64,000 bases of DNA from Cryptomeria japonica (GCF_030272615.1 NC_081409.1:210806257-210870256); one strand, 5' to 3'; counted from the stretch's first letter, positions 1 to 12,485 are shown. Notes: generated by a model not told the origin, from the sequence alone. Numbers and translations are program-made.

Positions 1-857
1 TAAACCTCCATGTTAGTTCGATACCGGTGACTGATATGTGCCACCTCCTCCACAAGCATCAGTCAAGCTGCCGCCCACAACTTCTCCTCCTTAAACCTGA
101 ATAGTCCTTGTATTCGTTTATCAGATACTTTGCCCAAAAAGGGCACCAACTTCTTGTCTGTTCGAAGTGTGAAATTGGCCTCCTTGGTCACCTGCAATTT
201 CAAAAGCACTTCCTACAAAAAATTTCTTACAGAAACTACGATTCTACGAACTACAGATTTGTTCTGCTTCAAAGAAAAAACTGGTACACAGATCAAAAGG
301 TAATAAATTTTGTCTTTGTCTTATAGGTCGGGTAATGAATGTGCATGATAAGGCGTTAATGCCATGAGATCAAGAAAAATATTTCCTGCCATCCTCCCCT
401 TCCTCCGTTTGTGCGACATGCCGCAGACAATTCCTTCTGCAACAATTAATCGTCACCTTGGCATTTGTTCTTTCCAAATTTGCTCGCCTTAACGGGTTGA
501 GGACTGCACATTTTTTTAATTTAATACACTAAATTTATGTTGAACTTTTATATTATATTTTAAACTATTTTTTAAAATTATATATTGTAAACATATTTTC
601 AAAGAATTTTGTTAAAATTTTAATTACTATTTTAGATTTAATATTGAATGTTTTCTTTTTTTATATTAAACTTTTACCTTTCAAATTGTATATCAAAATT
701 TATATTTTTATTTAGTTATTTGTTTTATTCTAGAAACTAAGTTTTATGTTCTATACTATTTTTGAATTTCAAATTTTTACAAATAATATTAACATTATAT
801 TTAATAGTTATCTCAAACTATTGCACATCTTTAAAATTTAAATGTCTCTTATTATGG
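1..857. other. Left edge, no confident gene
   Basis: Positions 1-530 have mixed base composition and 530-835 are very AT-rich. On the minus strand 63-191 there is an open 42-codon stretch rich in Lys/Glu/Leu that follows an acceptor-like TTGCAG and ends in TGA. It could be the last exon of a gene, but I cannot assign a family and an open frame this short can occur by chance. Nothing else is recognisable. Confidence 0.4.
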
Positions 858-1930
858 GACCGGTGACATCTGACAATACTCAAGTTCTCAACAGGTATCA
901 TCGTCCGTCGGATGAGCAAAGATCAATGGCTTAGGGTGGATTTCAGCCCAAATGTGGGTAGTGAACACATTTGTGAGAACTTCGCCCAGAATTGAACATT
1001 TTAAATTTAATTAAATATAATTAAGTCTATAGTCTATAGACTATAAATCTCTTTTTCGGGCAGAATTTTAAAATGATTAAATAGACTTTAAAAACAAACC
1101 CGAAAAGAGACACGAGTATGGTGACGTGCCAGAAAAATGGCAGAAGTCGTGGGACCCACTTCATCTGAAAATAGGTACCATCGAGCGTTGGATGAACAAA
1201 GATCAATGGCTTAGGGTGGATTTCGACCCGAATGTGGGAAGTGAACACCTTTCTGAGAACTTCTCCCAGAATTGGACATTTTAAATTTAATTAAATATAA
1301 TTAAGTCTATAAAGCTTTTTTTCGGGCGGAGGTTTAAAATGATTAAATAGACTTAAAAATCAAACCCGAAAAGTGACACGAGTATGGTGGCGTGCCAAAA
1401 AAATGGTAGAAGTCGTGGGACCCGCTACATCTGAAATAGGTACCATTGACTGTTGGATGAACAAAGATCAACGACTTAGGGTGGATTTTGGGGCGAAGGT
1501 GGGAAGTGAACAGCTTTCTGAGAACTTTGCCCGGAAAAGTGACACGAGTATGGTGACGTGCCCGAAAACTGGCAGAAGTCATGGGACCGACGACAACTAA
1601 CAACAGGTACCATCGTCCGTTGGATGAGCAAAGATCAACGACTTAGGGTGGATTTCGGCCCGAATGTGGGAAGTGAACACATTTGGGAGAACTTCACCCG
1701 GAATTGAAACGTTTTAAATTTAATTAAATATAATTAAGTCTGTAAAGCACTTTTTTGGGCGGAAGTTTAAAATTATTAAACAGACTTAAAAAATAGACCC
1801 GTAAAGTCACAACAGGTACCTTGGTCCCTCGTCCGTTGGATGAGAAAAGATCAACGGCTTAGGGTGGATTTCGGCCCGAATGTGGGAAGTGAACACAATT
1901 GGGAGAACTTCACCCAGAATTGAATGTATT
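858..1930 (+). repeat. Irregular tandem array, five copies of a ~110-bp core
   Basis: A core running from 'CATCGTCCGTTGGATGAGCA' through 'CTTAGGGTGGATTTCGG' to 'GAACTTCACCCAGAATTGA' occurs five times. The 'TTAGGGTGG' element sits near 931, 1211, 1476, 1643 and 1859, giving uneven spacing of 280, 265, 167 and 216 bp. A second block ('GACACGAGTATGGTGACGTG') lies between some copies, near 1111, 1375 and 1541. Short open frames here are by-products of the repeat. Confidence 0.85.
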
Positions 1931-1935
1931 ACATT

Positions 1936-2125
1936 TAATGTCCGCAGAATTTATACTAAAGTAGTGAATGTTTTGTCCTTCGACATCGAATAGTTATTAA
2001 TAACAATTAATAAAATTACAACATGATTCTTAATGTCCTCGAAATTTATACTAAAGTAATGAATGTTTTGTCCTTCGACATCGAATAGTTATTAATAGTA
2101 ATTAATAAAATTACAACATGATTCT
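1936..2125 (+). repeat. 95-bp tandem duplication
   Basis: Two adjacent 95-bp copies (1936-2030 and 2031-2125) differ at about six positions, so the duplication is fairly recent. AT-rich and non-coding. It directly follows the array at 858-1930. Confidence 0.9.
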
Positions 2126-2446
2126 AGATATTTTACCCTTTAGGTTTTACTTTTCTACTTTTCAGAGTTTTCAAAATAAGAGACTCGTAAATCATAATTG
2201 TCTTTCATTTCATGGACAAACCTGTAAATCGAGGGAGATTCAGAAACAGCTACTAGATTGAGGAATGCAAGTTGCAATAAAGACTGTCTGTGCCAATCTA
2301 GTGAAATAGAAATTCCTATTTCCGGGTAAAATCTAGAACACCTACATCCTGCCTTTTTTGTTTTTGGTAATCTCGTGGTCCAATTTGAGGGGTAGCATTT
2401 TCAGGTTTTTATCTAACATTATTTTGAATTATTAACAATAATAGTG
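2126..2446. other. Spacer upstream of the 2.4-kb gene
   Basis: I see no ORF or repeat here. It would hold the 5' leader of the following broken gene if that gene was transcribed, but no convincing TATA box is visible. Confidence 0.4.
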
Positions 2447-5400
2447 ATGGGGAAAATGGGAAGCAGTAGTTCAACAAGAAGCCAAGTGAAAAACAAAATG
2501 TACCTAATCGAGCTGGTTAAAACACCAGGTTTCACTGATGAATACCATGATATTTATGACCCTGCTATCCATGGTGAAAAGCGTATCATAGATATTAGAT
2601 ATACATTATCTACTAAGGCGGCAGATGCATCTAGGGCAAAATTTATTGTTTTAAACCCAATATTAAAACAAAAAACAAATAAAATCGCATCGGGGGATGT
2701 TGGATTGGGAAGCATGGTGTTACCTGAAGTATTCCCTTGCCCTGATTTTGTCATGGTCTATGCCAAAAATTATGATGAAGATAAAAAAGCAATTGTCAAT
2801 AAAAATACAAAAGAGGAAATTCTATCCATAAACGAGGGAGAATTTTCTCGTTTGTTGAACCTAGGATTTGAAGCTCAAAACTCAAATGTCCAAATTGACC
2901 TTGAAAAGATGGCAGGGAATTATGAGAGTCTTGATCCGAGTCACAGAGATTCATTTATCAAAGCTCTAATAAAGAGTGGTACTGGTATTGTGTTGGATCA
3001 GAATCATAAGCCCCTTATGATTCTAACATTTTTGGTCCATGGGTTGGGGATACTATTTCCCTGTTGTCATTTTGCCTAGGATTGGAAAGTGATAGGGAAG
3101 TGGGTGCAAGCCTTCTTGAAATGATTTATAATATCCATTGTGCAGGTCGGCCAGTAAGATATAATTTTATTGAGCACATTGTAAAATCCATGCAAAAACA
3201 ATTACTAATGATCAAAAATGGTTCATGTAAGATATTTACGTTCTCATCCTACTTGTGCTATATCCTTCTATCCAACTATCATGCAATATTCGAGACCAAC
3301 AAGCTTCAAATTGTGAGCTTAAGATTGATGAGAACACGATGAAGAGAACATAGTGTCCAATATATGATTGGACACCAAAGATAAGGATGCATGATAACAG
3401 AAAGAACTACAACCATTTTGTAGACTTATTTTTGGCACCAATGTATAATGAAATTACAAGCACTCCAATGCCTAGGTTGCCTGTGTCTTGTAGAGATTGC
3501 ATTCAACTCAGAAGTCAAATAGAATTGGCTGACTGGTTCTTCATGGAAGAATTCACTGTGTTAAGGTTTTATGGATCGACAGTAAAACCATACAAACTTC
3601 CAATACATATGACAGAGAGGGTATTTGCATTAGAGTATGTACGGCAATTGGAGAGCACAGATAGACACTTCCATGGTTAGCAAAAGAAGAGCATATTTCC
3701 TTCCTTGCCTTTCTCATGTGGAGGGTTCATATTTGAGAGAAAAGCATTCAATGTGGCACATGATTTTTTGACAGTTTTTAACTTTGGTGATGAGGGTCTC
3801 TGGCAGTATGATCCAATCAGTGTAGTTCAAGCAAGGCTTAAGAAAAATGGGAACTCTTCAGCGTTATGTCAACATGAAAGTAAACCATTGCTAGAAAAGC
3901 TTAGAAACATGGACTCCTGGGATGAGGTTAAAAAGAGATGGAGAAAATTGCAGCTGACAATAACATTTCAACAGAAGAAATTTCATCACAAATTATGCCA
4001 TTGCAAATGCACACACAGAGGACAACAGAGGAGGACTAGGGCATCCAAAATAGGAGGTCCTACAATTTATACCTTAAATCTACTAATCCATCTAAGAAAT
4101 CTATTCCCAAATCAATTTTGCATGAATGTAAAGAGAATTATTGGACTCAAACCAAAACAAATGATTTTTGGACTATGAGGAAGAATCTCGGTGAACCAAC
4201 GACAAGTGCAGAATTTGAGAGCATCAACGAGGATGAAAAGTTTAGAAAATTGCGGGATATGGAGCATGGTAGGACTGAAGATGATGATGAGCATGAGGTT
4301 GAAGTTGAGCCCCCTCCAACAACTACTATAGTCCCAAAAATATTAGGTGGAGTCAATGAGTCCATGAAAGAAAAATATAGCAAAGGGGCAAACCTTGTGG
4401 AAAAAATGGGTTTTGAAGGTAGTGGTCTATGTCCCAGAGGAGAGGGCATTTGGTATCCACTTCAGGTACAACTTCCATCACAGTCAAAATCAAAAGGTCC
4501 TTATAAACCAGTCATTGGACTTGATTCTTCAGATTCATTAGGGATAGGTACTACTCATTACCCTCAGGGTCCACCTACATTTGTTTCAGGATCAAATCCA
4601 CAACCACCACCACATCATGGTATTCCCATTGGTGGTGAATCAAGTGCCACTGCCACTGGTGGGGAATCTGGGGATAGTATTCCTATTAATGTTCAGTCAA
4701 GTGCCGCTGTGATTGGTGGGGTTGGCATGGGTACTACTACTGATACTAGTTGTCTTGGTGTTGGACAAGGGCAACAACAAAAAATCTCTCGCAAGAGGCC
4801 ACTAGAGGTAGATAATCAATCTCATACTATTGAGAATCCTATATCAAGTGCCACTGACACTACAAATCAATCATTTGCAGCTTCAGATCACACACCTCAA
4901 AAGACTATGAAAACTACACATGAAAGTGTCAGTGGGAGTGGGACAACATTAGGAACTATTGTTGGTAATCTTGGTCAAGCATTAGTTAAAACCATAGGAA
5001 TAAGTGGAATTGGAACCTATGGTATTCCTATGTCACCTTTCAAACATTCAATTGCTTCAGCAAGCCCAGATTTTCAATTTCGTGATTACTATGAAAAATA
5101 TGAACACACAACAAAAGAAAATAAAGAAAAAAAGAAAGCATTTCATAGGGTTTCTGTGTCTGAAGTTGTAAACGAACAGCCTGCAAGGAACAGGGTATTT
5201 CCAACATATGAGCCATAGAAAGATATGATGGAGTTCATGGTTGTTATGCCCCTGACCACATCTAAAGATAAAAATCCACCACACAGTCAAATAGATCCCT
5301 CTCAATTTCAAGATAGCACCCTCCAAATGGATTTTTTCAAAGTACATAATGTGGACAAAATTAGTCTGTCAAAAAGGACTAACGAAGTGGTCTACACTTC

Positions 5401-6487
5401 ACTACTAAAGGTGGAGAGAGAAAAAAATAAACTGGAGAAATAAATAGAAAAGTTACAGGCATGCTTGGAAAACCAAAAATCAAGGAGGAAAGCAGTAGAT
5501 AGCAAGTGCAATTATTTACAGAAAAGGATAAAAAATTCGGAGAAGATGGATGTAGAATTGAAGGACCTGACAGAAAAACTGGCTAAAAGAAGTAAAAAAA
5601 TTGTTAAGGAAAAAACCAGTTTTCAAAAATTATACAAAAGTTATGATTCTGCTGCTGCCGAAATGAGAAAATTACAGGACCTATTGGATCATGGGAAGGA
5701 AAAAGAAAAACATTTGCAAGAGGAAGTAGAGGAAGAAAGAAAAAAAATGTGCACAAATGATGCAAATGATAAAATAAAAACTATAGAGGATAGATTGAAA
5801 GATAATATAAAAAATACAATGAAGTATATACAAAAAAACATTTGGTGGCAAATAATGCAGAGGAGTGAGAAGTTGTGTGAATGGTTTCAATTGATTGAAA
5901 CTATAAGACTAATTTATATAAAAAACAAAGGGCACTATGAGAAGAGAACACATGTTTATTCAAAAGAGGATATGGCAAAAAAGATTCTGAAAGTAGTCTA
6001 CAGTTCCAGTGACAACTACTTGGCATCCAAGGGAATTAAGAGCCACATTGATGCCATAGTTAAGACATCATCTATCATTCAAAAATGCCAGAAGCTAAGG
6101 GAAACAACAGAAGTTATGAAAAGTTGTGGAAAAAAGATATTGAAGCTGCAAGAAAAGAAAAATAATTTGATTAAACTTGGTTTGCCTAAGCCTGTTGACA
6201 CATCAAATAAACTCATTGGAGAAGAAGCTTACAAAAAAAGCGTGGAGAAAAAAATGAAGTCTGATTTAGACTTTCTTCCAAAGCACACAACTCCCCAAAG
6301 CTTTCTGGAATTCATCCAACCATTTACAACTCTAAATTCGGTATTGGATGAAACAGTGATGTCAAGTAAATCTTCTAAATATGGAATGTTGACGAAGTTG
6401 GAGTTGACTTTCTATAGTTTACAGAATATTGACCTTCCATCAGACGAAGAGTGGAGCACGCTACAAAAACTGGAACAAAATTCTTAA
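2447..6487 (+). pseudogene. Broken large gene, unknown family: G-patch-like motif plus long coiled coil
   Basis: About 1,340 codons can be followed with frame changes near 3030-3060, between about 3230 and 3390, and near 3937. In-frame stops lie at 3678-3680, 4037-4039, 5216-5218 and 5441-5443. The first ATG is 2447; the GTG three bases upstream is not a plausible plant start. In order: a mixed N-terminal region (2447-3340) and a second globular region (3387-3937). A glycine-rich motif follows near 4380-4460 (GANLVEKMGFEGSGL...GEGIWYPLQ) resembling a degenerate G-patch. Then comes a Ser/Thr/Gly/Pro-rich linker (4500-5050), and finally Lys/Glu-rich helices with coiled-coil character from about 5350 to 6200. 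I do not recognise the family. It could be a decayed lineage-specific gene or the structural ORF of an unfamiliar element; no RT, integrase or transposase motif is present. Confidence 0.6.
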
Positions 6488-6554
6488 GAATCATGGTATA
6501 TATTGTACAATTTTCTTCTTTTACTCTTAATTTCAAGGTTTTATGTTTTTTCTG

Positions 6555-6706
6555 TTTGCTATTTTGCTAATACAGCCTATGAATGTATGATGCACTCGCT
6601 TTTGCTATTTCGCTAATCCAGCCTATGAATCTATTTTATGAATAGGAAAAAAACAACACTCGCTATTGCTATTTTGCTAATCCAGCCTATGAATCTATGA
6701 TGCACA
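6555..6706 (+). repeat. Short tandem repeat, three copies
   Basis: 'TTGCTATTTTGCTAATCCAG' plus 'CCTATGAATCTATGATGCAC' recurs at about 6555, 6601 and 6666 with small differences. It lies just past the 3' end of the broken coiled-coil gene. Confidence 0.75.
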
Positions 6707-6996
6707 GTGCAAAACTTCAGCCAGTAAATTTGTATTCTGAAATTCTCCCTTGCTTTAACATTTATGCATTTCTCTATTTCTGATTAGTAGGTTTTAGGCA
6801 CTACTATTATCTATGTTTAATTTGTCATGGCGTGAATTAATATTTAATTTTGAACTTTGTTTTTTGAACAAGAGACATCAAACATGTAGCAGATGTTAAA
6901 TTGCTAATACGGCATGTGATGGCCATTTAAATTTGTGCTGAGTTTGTGATTTTCATGTTTAGTCTTCACATGTTGCAAACTTGCAATTCGACTTGA

Positions 6997-7207
6997 AGTT
7001 GTTGTTGCTCCCTTGTTTCTATAAAAGGGAATTCAAGGTCATTTGCAAAGGGTTCTGAAACTTTGTATTCACTTTTGCATGAACATTGGAGAATCACACA
7101 GGAGTTGTTGTTGCTCTCTTGTTTCTATAAAAGGGAATTCAGGGTCATTTGCAAAGGGTTCTGAAACTTTGTATTCACTTTTGCAATTTGCATGGAGAAT
7201 CACACAG
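6997..7207 (+). repeat. 106-bp tandem duplication containing a TATAAA-like box
   Basis: Two copies start at 6997 and 7103. Each holds 'TTGTTTCTATAAAAGGGAAT', so the duplication doubles a TATA-like sequence. No gene start follows closely on the plus strand. A third local repeat ('GTGTATTACTATTG') lies at about 7211 and 7287. Confidence 0.85.
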
Positions 7208-7551
7208 ATTGGTGTATTACTATTGAATGAATTGTATCATATGACTATATTTTGAAAGAATTAATGAAAATTTAAGTTCTTGACATGTGTATTACTATTG
7301 GATGAATTGTATCATATGATTCTGAAATGTATCCCATAGATTTGAGACTCAAACATGTATAAATAAACAATAAACATCTCTGTATCAATAAACACATTGT
7401 GGTTTTTTTTTTATTATGTTATTTTTAATTTGGAAATAGAAAGTTGAAAAATACAATTACAAATCAATATTAAATTCTAATTGCAAAAATTAATATGCTT
7501 TTGTAATATGAATGATGAGATACAGTAATAAGATTAATAAATATCAATCTC

Positions 7552-10266
7552 TTACAGTTGCCATTCATCCTCATCAAATTTAGAGCTTTCTTGATTCTTG
7601 TCTGTGGTTTGAGTTTCTTCACTCTGAGTCTGCATACCTTCGCCAAACTGCATCTCAATGCTACCAGTAGGTGACAGTCCAGTACATGGGGCAATAGTCC
7701 CACTAGCACTTTGGTTTGAAGTGTTGCACAAACCTCTTCTTTCACATTTGGACCTCCAGATTTGCAATGCCCTATCATAAGGAAAAGTGTGGACATCATA
7801 CCTAGATGTATAGAGCCTCAAGGAATTTTACAAATTTTTGTCTAGTTTGTTTCTTAGCTTTGATTTTAGGAACCCCAAAGCACTGAAAACTCTCTCATCT
7901 TCCACCGAACCCAATATCATGGTAAGACATAAATTAGCAAGCTTCACATATTTTGGCATCGAATCATGCAACATTTTGTTCTCAGCTATAGTTTTCCAAA
8001 ACCTTGTTATTGATCCCTCTTCACGGGGGTTCTCCATTTTGGCATATTGTTCTCTCTTAGTGTATGCAAAATGAGATGATTGCTCTTGAAGATGAGTTTC
8101 GTCTAATATTCCATTTATAGTTACTCCATTCAATTCTCTGGATATGCAAAAAAAATTTATCAAATTCAGTAGCTTACTTCAAAAATTGGCTGCACTGTTG
8201 AGGCTCCAATAATGAGGAAACATGATAGACATGGCTTCGAGTAGGTTGTCAGGAGGGAATCTGCTTCTAATTTTTGAGGAAATATCATACGCAATTTTCC
8301 ACAGAAGTAGTTACAGTCTCAACAATCTTGTCAAAATCTTCCCTTGTAACTCTTGCTAGTTGCTTCCTGGGGCGCTTTCTTGGCTCCTCGAGGTCGACCG
8401 TGGAATAGAAGTACATTGGTATCTCAACTCCCCATACATTGGCACATACCTCCCCATCTGCACTGATTTGTTAAAAGTTATCAGGATTGTTCAAATCTGT
8501 GAGTGTCCGCCACTTAACAAATTTTTCATCAGATAGTGTTGGTTGATTTCGATAGAGATTGTCGAGGGTCATACATGTCATCTTACGTAGCATATTCTGC
8601 AATATACAGAGCTCTTTTTTGGGCAGCCTTCATAATTTTCCTTATTTCCTCTAGCATGGGCAAAAGAGCTGCTAAAGTTAAGAGTGTCTCTAAATTACTT
8701 AACCTGCTAAGAAGTTCAGGAACTTTCGGTTGATCAGATTCGTCGCGAGTTGTGTGAAATAGTCCAATCAAGGATGGATATTCTGAAAACACTCGATGCG
8801 CTAAACCATCCAAAGAGATCCATCTGGTATCATTATCCTTGAGAAGCTTGTTCCCATCAGTTATTCCATCTGTAAAGTGTTGAAATTCCATAAATCGCTT
8901 GGGACTTCGACAGAAGTGTGAGTAGAGCTCTCTGATTAAAATTTCATTTTTTTTAACCAAAGGAAACTTGCTCACAATTCCAAAATCTAGCTTAATTATG
9001 TGAGCCATGCAGTGAATTGTAGTAATGTATGGTGCAAATGAAGTTTCAATCTTTGTACAAAGACCGTTCCTATGACCTTGCATTACTGAAGCTCCATCTG
9101 CTCCAACACAAACCAATTTTTTGGCTACCATCATGTCATCCATACCTCCATATTCAATTAAACTTCTCTTTACTAGTTGAAATGATTTTTTTGTTGTCGC
9201 ACTCTCCTTCATTTTAGCAACAGAAAGTAGATGAGGTTGGCGGGTATGATTCTCTACAGTATAAACATGCATGCATACCCATGAAGTATTGTCTATTGTC
9301 GTAACTTCATCTAAAGAAAATGCAATAAAGTTTGACTCTCTTATTTTTTCCTTTACATCTTCTTTTTCAACCTCAGCAAGACAACTTGCCCATTCCCATC
9401 CATTGTTTACTGACGAGTGTCTATTAGGGTAGTTAGGAACTTTGAAAAAGTGTAAAAAACCACTAATTGATTGGAAATTTGTCATAGCACGCCCTCTGCT
9501 CAAAACATAAAAAACAACGTTTACCTAAACAACTTTTCCCAGTTGTTCTATTTGCATTGCTTTTCCAAAAACAACTTCAATAGAACCTTTAACTTCAGCA
9601 GGCTTTGTCCGTATTTTCTCATGAAAATAATACTCTTCGGCATTCCTCACATGCTTACATTCCTCCTTTGTTTTCCATCTTATCACTGATTTTTCAACCC
9701 CGTCTACATTTGTTTTTCATAAACTTTACCCATATGCTTTTCTATGGTGTCAAATTTTAGCTGCAACCTAATTTCCTTGTTATGTTTCCAAGTGCAAATC
9801 TTACACCTGCATTCTATTGGAGGCTCACCTTCAATTGGATTCTCCACTGGTTCAATGAATGGATACTTTGATGCCCAATTAATTTGAAAATTCCTCACTG
9901 ACATATCCCACTCCCGATCCTTTTTTATTGTCGTTCACCCTTTTTTGATATGGCTTTTCTTTTCCCCTTTTGTGCATTATCATCAATGGCATTATCACCC
10001 AAGTCGATTATATCATTCCGGCTAACTTGGGTATCTACCAGATAATCTTCTTCAAGATCATCCTGATCTGAGATATCAGGTTCGCCGCCATCTTCAATAG
10101 GCGGTGCAGGTGGCAAATTTTGTACTTGTACTTGTGATGATGTACCTTCCTGATTTTCACCACAATCTTTTCCAATGCCAAAGTACGAAGACAACATTAT
10201 GCTTTTTGTTGGCCTCTCCTGGCCTTCCCCACATTCAGGTTTCCTACCCCTCATCCTATTCGACAT
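7552..10266 (-). pseudogene. hAT-superfamily transposase relic with C-terminal dimerisation domain
   Basis: Reading leftward, the ATG at 10264-10266 opens an acidic N-terminal part (to about 9930). A frameshift in an A-run with a TAA stop follows. Then comes a zinc-finger-like part (9904-9704; CRCKICTWKHNKEIRLQ) and a frame shift into about 9700-9505. The core transposase (9503-8583) contains DEVTTIDNTSWVCMHVYTVE, GADGASVMQGHRNG and HCMAHIIKL. A damaged stretch (8580-8165) precedes the hAT dimerisation region (8163-7552), seen as ERVFSALGFLKSKLRN followed by LRLYTSRYDVHTF. Stops include 9925-9927, 9704-9706 and a TAG at 9525-9527. An acceptor-like GGCAG just upstream of the ATG suggests a 5' intron. 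The layout resembles zinc-finger 862/hAT-C proteins. It cannot encode an active enzyme. Confidence 0.85.
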
Positions 10267-10519
10267 CTCCAATGAAATAAAGGCTGCCAAAAAAATATCA
10301 ATTTGTTGAAGAAGCAATAATAGACTATAATGTATAATATACCACTTCAAAAATATGATCGCTCACCTTTAGGCTTTAGGTCACTAGCAGTCGCCAATGC
10401 AGTCAACAAAAATGATTTTCCTTGGTTTGAAACTTCGCTATTGATCAGAATTCAGAGCCTAAAACCCACCAGATTGTGTTGAGATAGATCTGATCTTTGC
10501 ATATATTTATACCAATCCT
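10267..10519. other. Sequence 5' of the hAT relic
   Basis: On the minus strand this would be the leader/first-intron region of the transposase. I see no separate ORF or repeat. Confidence 0.4.
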
Positions 10520-11045
10520 TATATGGCGAATTCCGTGGGAATTTTATATTGTATACAAATATTTGGCGAATCCCGCGTAACTATAACATGACTTATGTAA
10601 TTTTTGAGGCAATTATAGGTCATCCAAATACGACTTATGTAATTTTCGAGGCGATTATAGGTCGTCCAAATAATAGGTGAATACAATATACTTGGTGAAA
10701 GTTGGGGTGAATGGAGAAAAAACATCGGCAAGATGCAAGGCGAATTGGGTCCCCCTAGCTAACAAATCTTCACATGCCTATAGGTGAATTAAGGTCATGT
10801 ATTAAGGCAACCTCAGAGAGTGTAGGCGAAACAATTAAATTTATCGTGTGTCCACCATATATTGTATTGGCGAAATCATCACATAGAAACATTTGATTGC
10901 ATAAAATATATGGCGATCAGGTCGTGACTTTGACGGAAATTGATAATGTTTTGGCGACATGGCCACCCCCAATCGGTACAAAATATTTGCCATTTCCGAC
11001 ATGGCCGACGTGAAGAATTCGCCATTGGCGAATATTCACCACTAA
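10520..11045 (-). repeat. GGCGA-rich cluster, possible hAT subterminal region
   Basis: 'GGCGAA/GGCGAT/GGCGAC' occurs about ten times in roughly 500 bp, for example near 10524, 10564, 10739, 10832, 10869, 10911 and 10953. The cluster ends in the small palindrome ATTCGCCATTGGCGAAT (about 11018-11034). It includes a 42-bp tandem duplication (10590-10631 and 10632-10673). hAT elements commonly carry clustered short transposase-binding motifs near their ends, and this cluster lies 5' of the transposase relic. I could not identify the terminal inverted repeat or a matching cluster at the other end. Confidence 0.5.
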
Positions 11046-11308
11046 AGTAATCTCTGGTGCTAACTACCCCTTGACCCCACATTTAATATTGAGTACTAAG
11101 TTTTCTCTTTTTCTAAATATTTTTCCCCAATATTAAATAAATACAATTTAATAATCCCAATGTTACAATACAACTCATCAAGTGGCCCCGAGAATATTCC
11201 CAAGGAATCTATACATGTTACATGTCCATGTGAAACATCACATAATAAATAATGAATTACATGTCCATGGGAAACCACATAACAAATAAATATATTACAA
11301 TTACAACA

Positions 11309-12485
11309 TTATTATGCAAGGTGTAGAACACCTATTTTCTCAATAGGTACATCAAAGTGTCTATACCACAAAATATCCAGTTTAACAAAACCGGATGTCT
11401 CATAGGGTGCTCCCCCGATCCTCCTAATATCATCTTTGTCTAGAGGATGAAGCTCCTCTTGTCCCATGTGCCACTTGCCTCGTTGGTCCCATCAATTCTT
11501 CCTAGTTTGTGACCTTCACTGGCTCGGAATCACTGCAAATGGTAGTGCTCTCTAATCTGATGGTACCACCCCCTCATATAGAAACCTCCAATACTGAATC
11601 TCCTCACCATAGTCTTCCATCCAATCAAATGCCTCTTGCATAATCATATCTTGTACTCCTTCAATGAACTCTCAAACCCATTGATCTGTTGACTATGCTC
11701 TCACCATCACTATATCCTGAGAAGCTACAAAGGAAGCCCTCTCTACCAACCACTTCTCCCTCTCTATCATATATGCATCTCTCTCAACCAATAGTTCTTC
11801 TCTCTTAGCACTCAGTTGATTTCACTATGTTGTCAACCTTTGTATCTCTGTAGTCATCGATGTACTCTTGACGTCCCATCCTACCCTATCCTACTCAAAA
11901 GAGACTATGTGTCTCTCCAATACTATAATATGCTCTCACTAGTATATGGCTTCTCCTCGCATAGTCTCATCATCTAGGATATGTTCAACACCATCCCCTC
12001 CTGCTATATTCTGTATATACTCATGTTGCTCATGTTGCTCTGCCACCGCATCATCATGCTAATCATCCAACATATCTGACTCTCCATCCTCTCCCTCCTC
12101 ATCGCCAGAGCTATCATAGTCCTCATCCTCCTCCTCATCCTCTTTGGGCTCCTCCTCATTCCCAGTGTTTGCTCTGCGGCCTTGTCCCCTCCTTTAACCT
12201 CTCTTATCTCGAACTAGTACCCTCAAAATCGAAATGTCTAGATCTGTTAATGAATTCGGTCTATGCCTGGTAAACCATCTGTCATAAGACTTTGTAGCAC
12301 CTACATCTATCACATCTGCATTTGCAGCCTACTACCTTGACTATAATTGTTGAAACTATGTATATGCTACATGTGGAATGATAATAGGACCCCATTTTCT
12401 ATCTCTCTCCTCGATCATGCGTAATGAGCCATACCTATACGAATATCACGTCTCTCTTGGAGCTGTCTCCAAACTCTCTCTGATA
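11309..12485 (-). pseudogene. Frame-preserved, stop-riddled ORF (acidic + coiled-coil), unknown family
   Basis: One minus-strand frame can be read for about 390 codons from about 12485 to the double TAA at 11309-11314 with no frameshift, yet with about 17 internal stops: about ten TAG, six TGA and one TAA. Order: a moderately conserved-looking region (EERDRKWGPIIIPHVAYT, then ATKSYDRWFTRHRPNSLTD), and a basic patch (RRGQGRRANTG). An acidic tract (EEEPKEDEEEDEDYDSSGDE) follows, then heptad-like helices (KREELLVERDAYMIEREKW), and a C-terminal region (DWMEDYGEEIQYWRFLYEG, then WDQRGKWHMGQEELHPLD). No family is recognised. The stops fit CAG-to-TAG and CGA-to-TGA changes. It is divergent from the plant-mobile-domain gene at 14.6-17.0 kb and may be a companion ORF of one element. 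Confidence 0.6.

Noticed and set aside
2444-2446. GTG as start of the 2.4-kb gene
   Set aside because: Plant nuclear genes start at ATG; ATG follows immediately at 2447.
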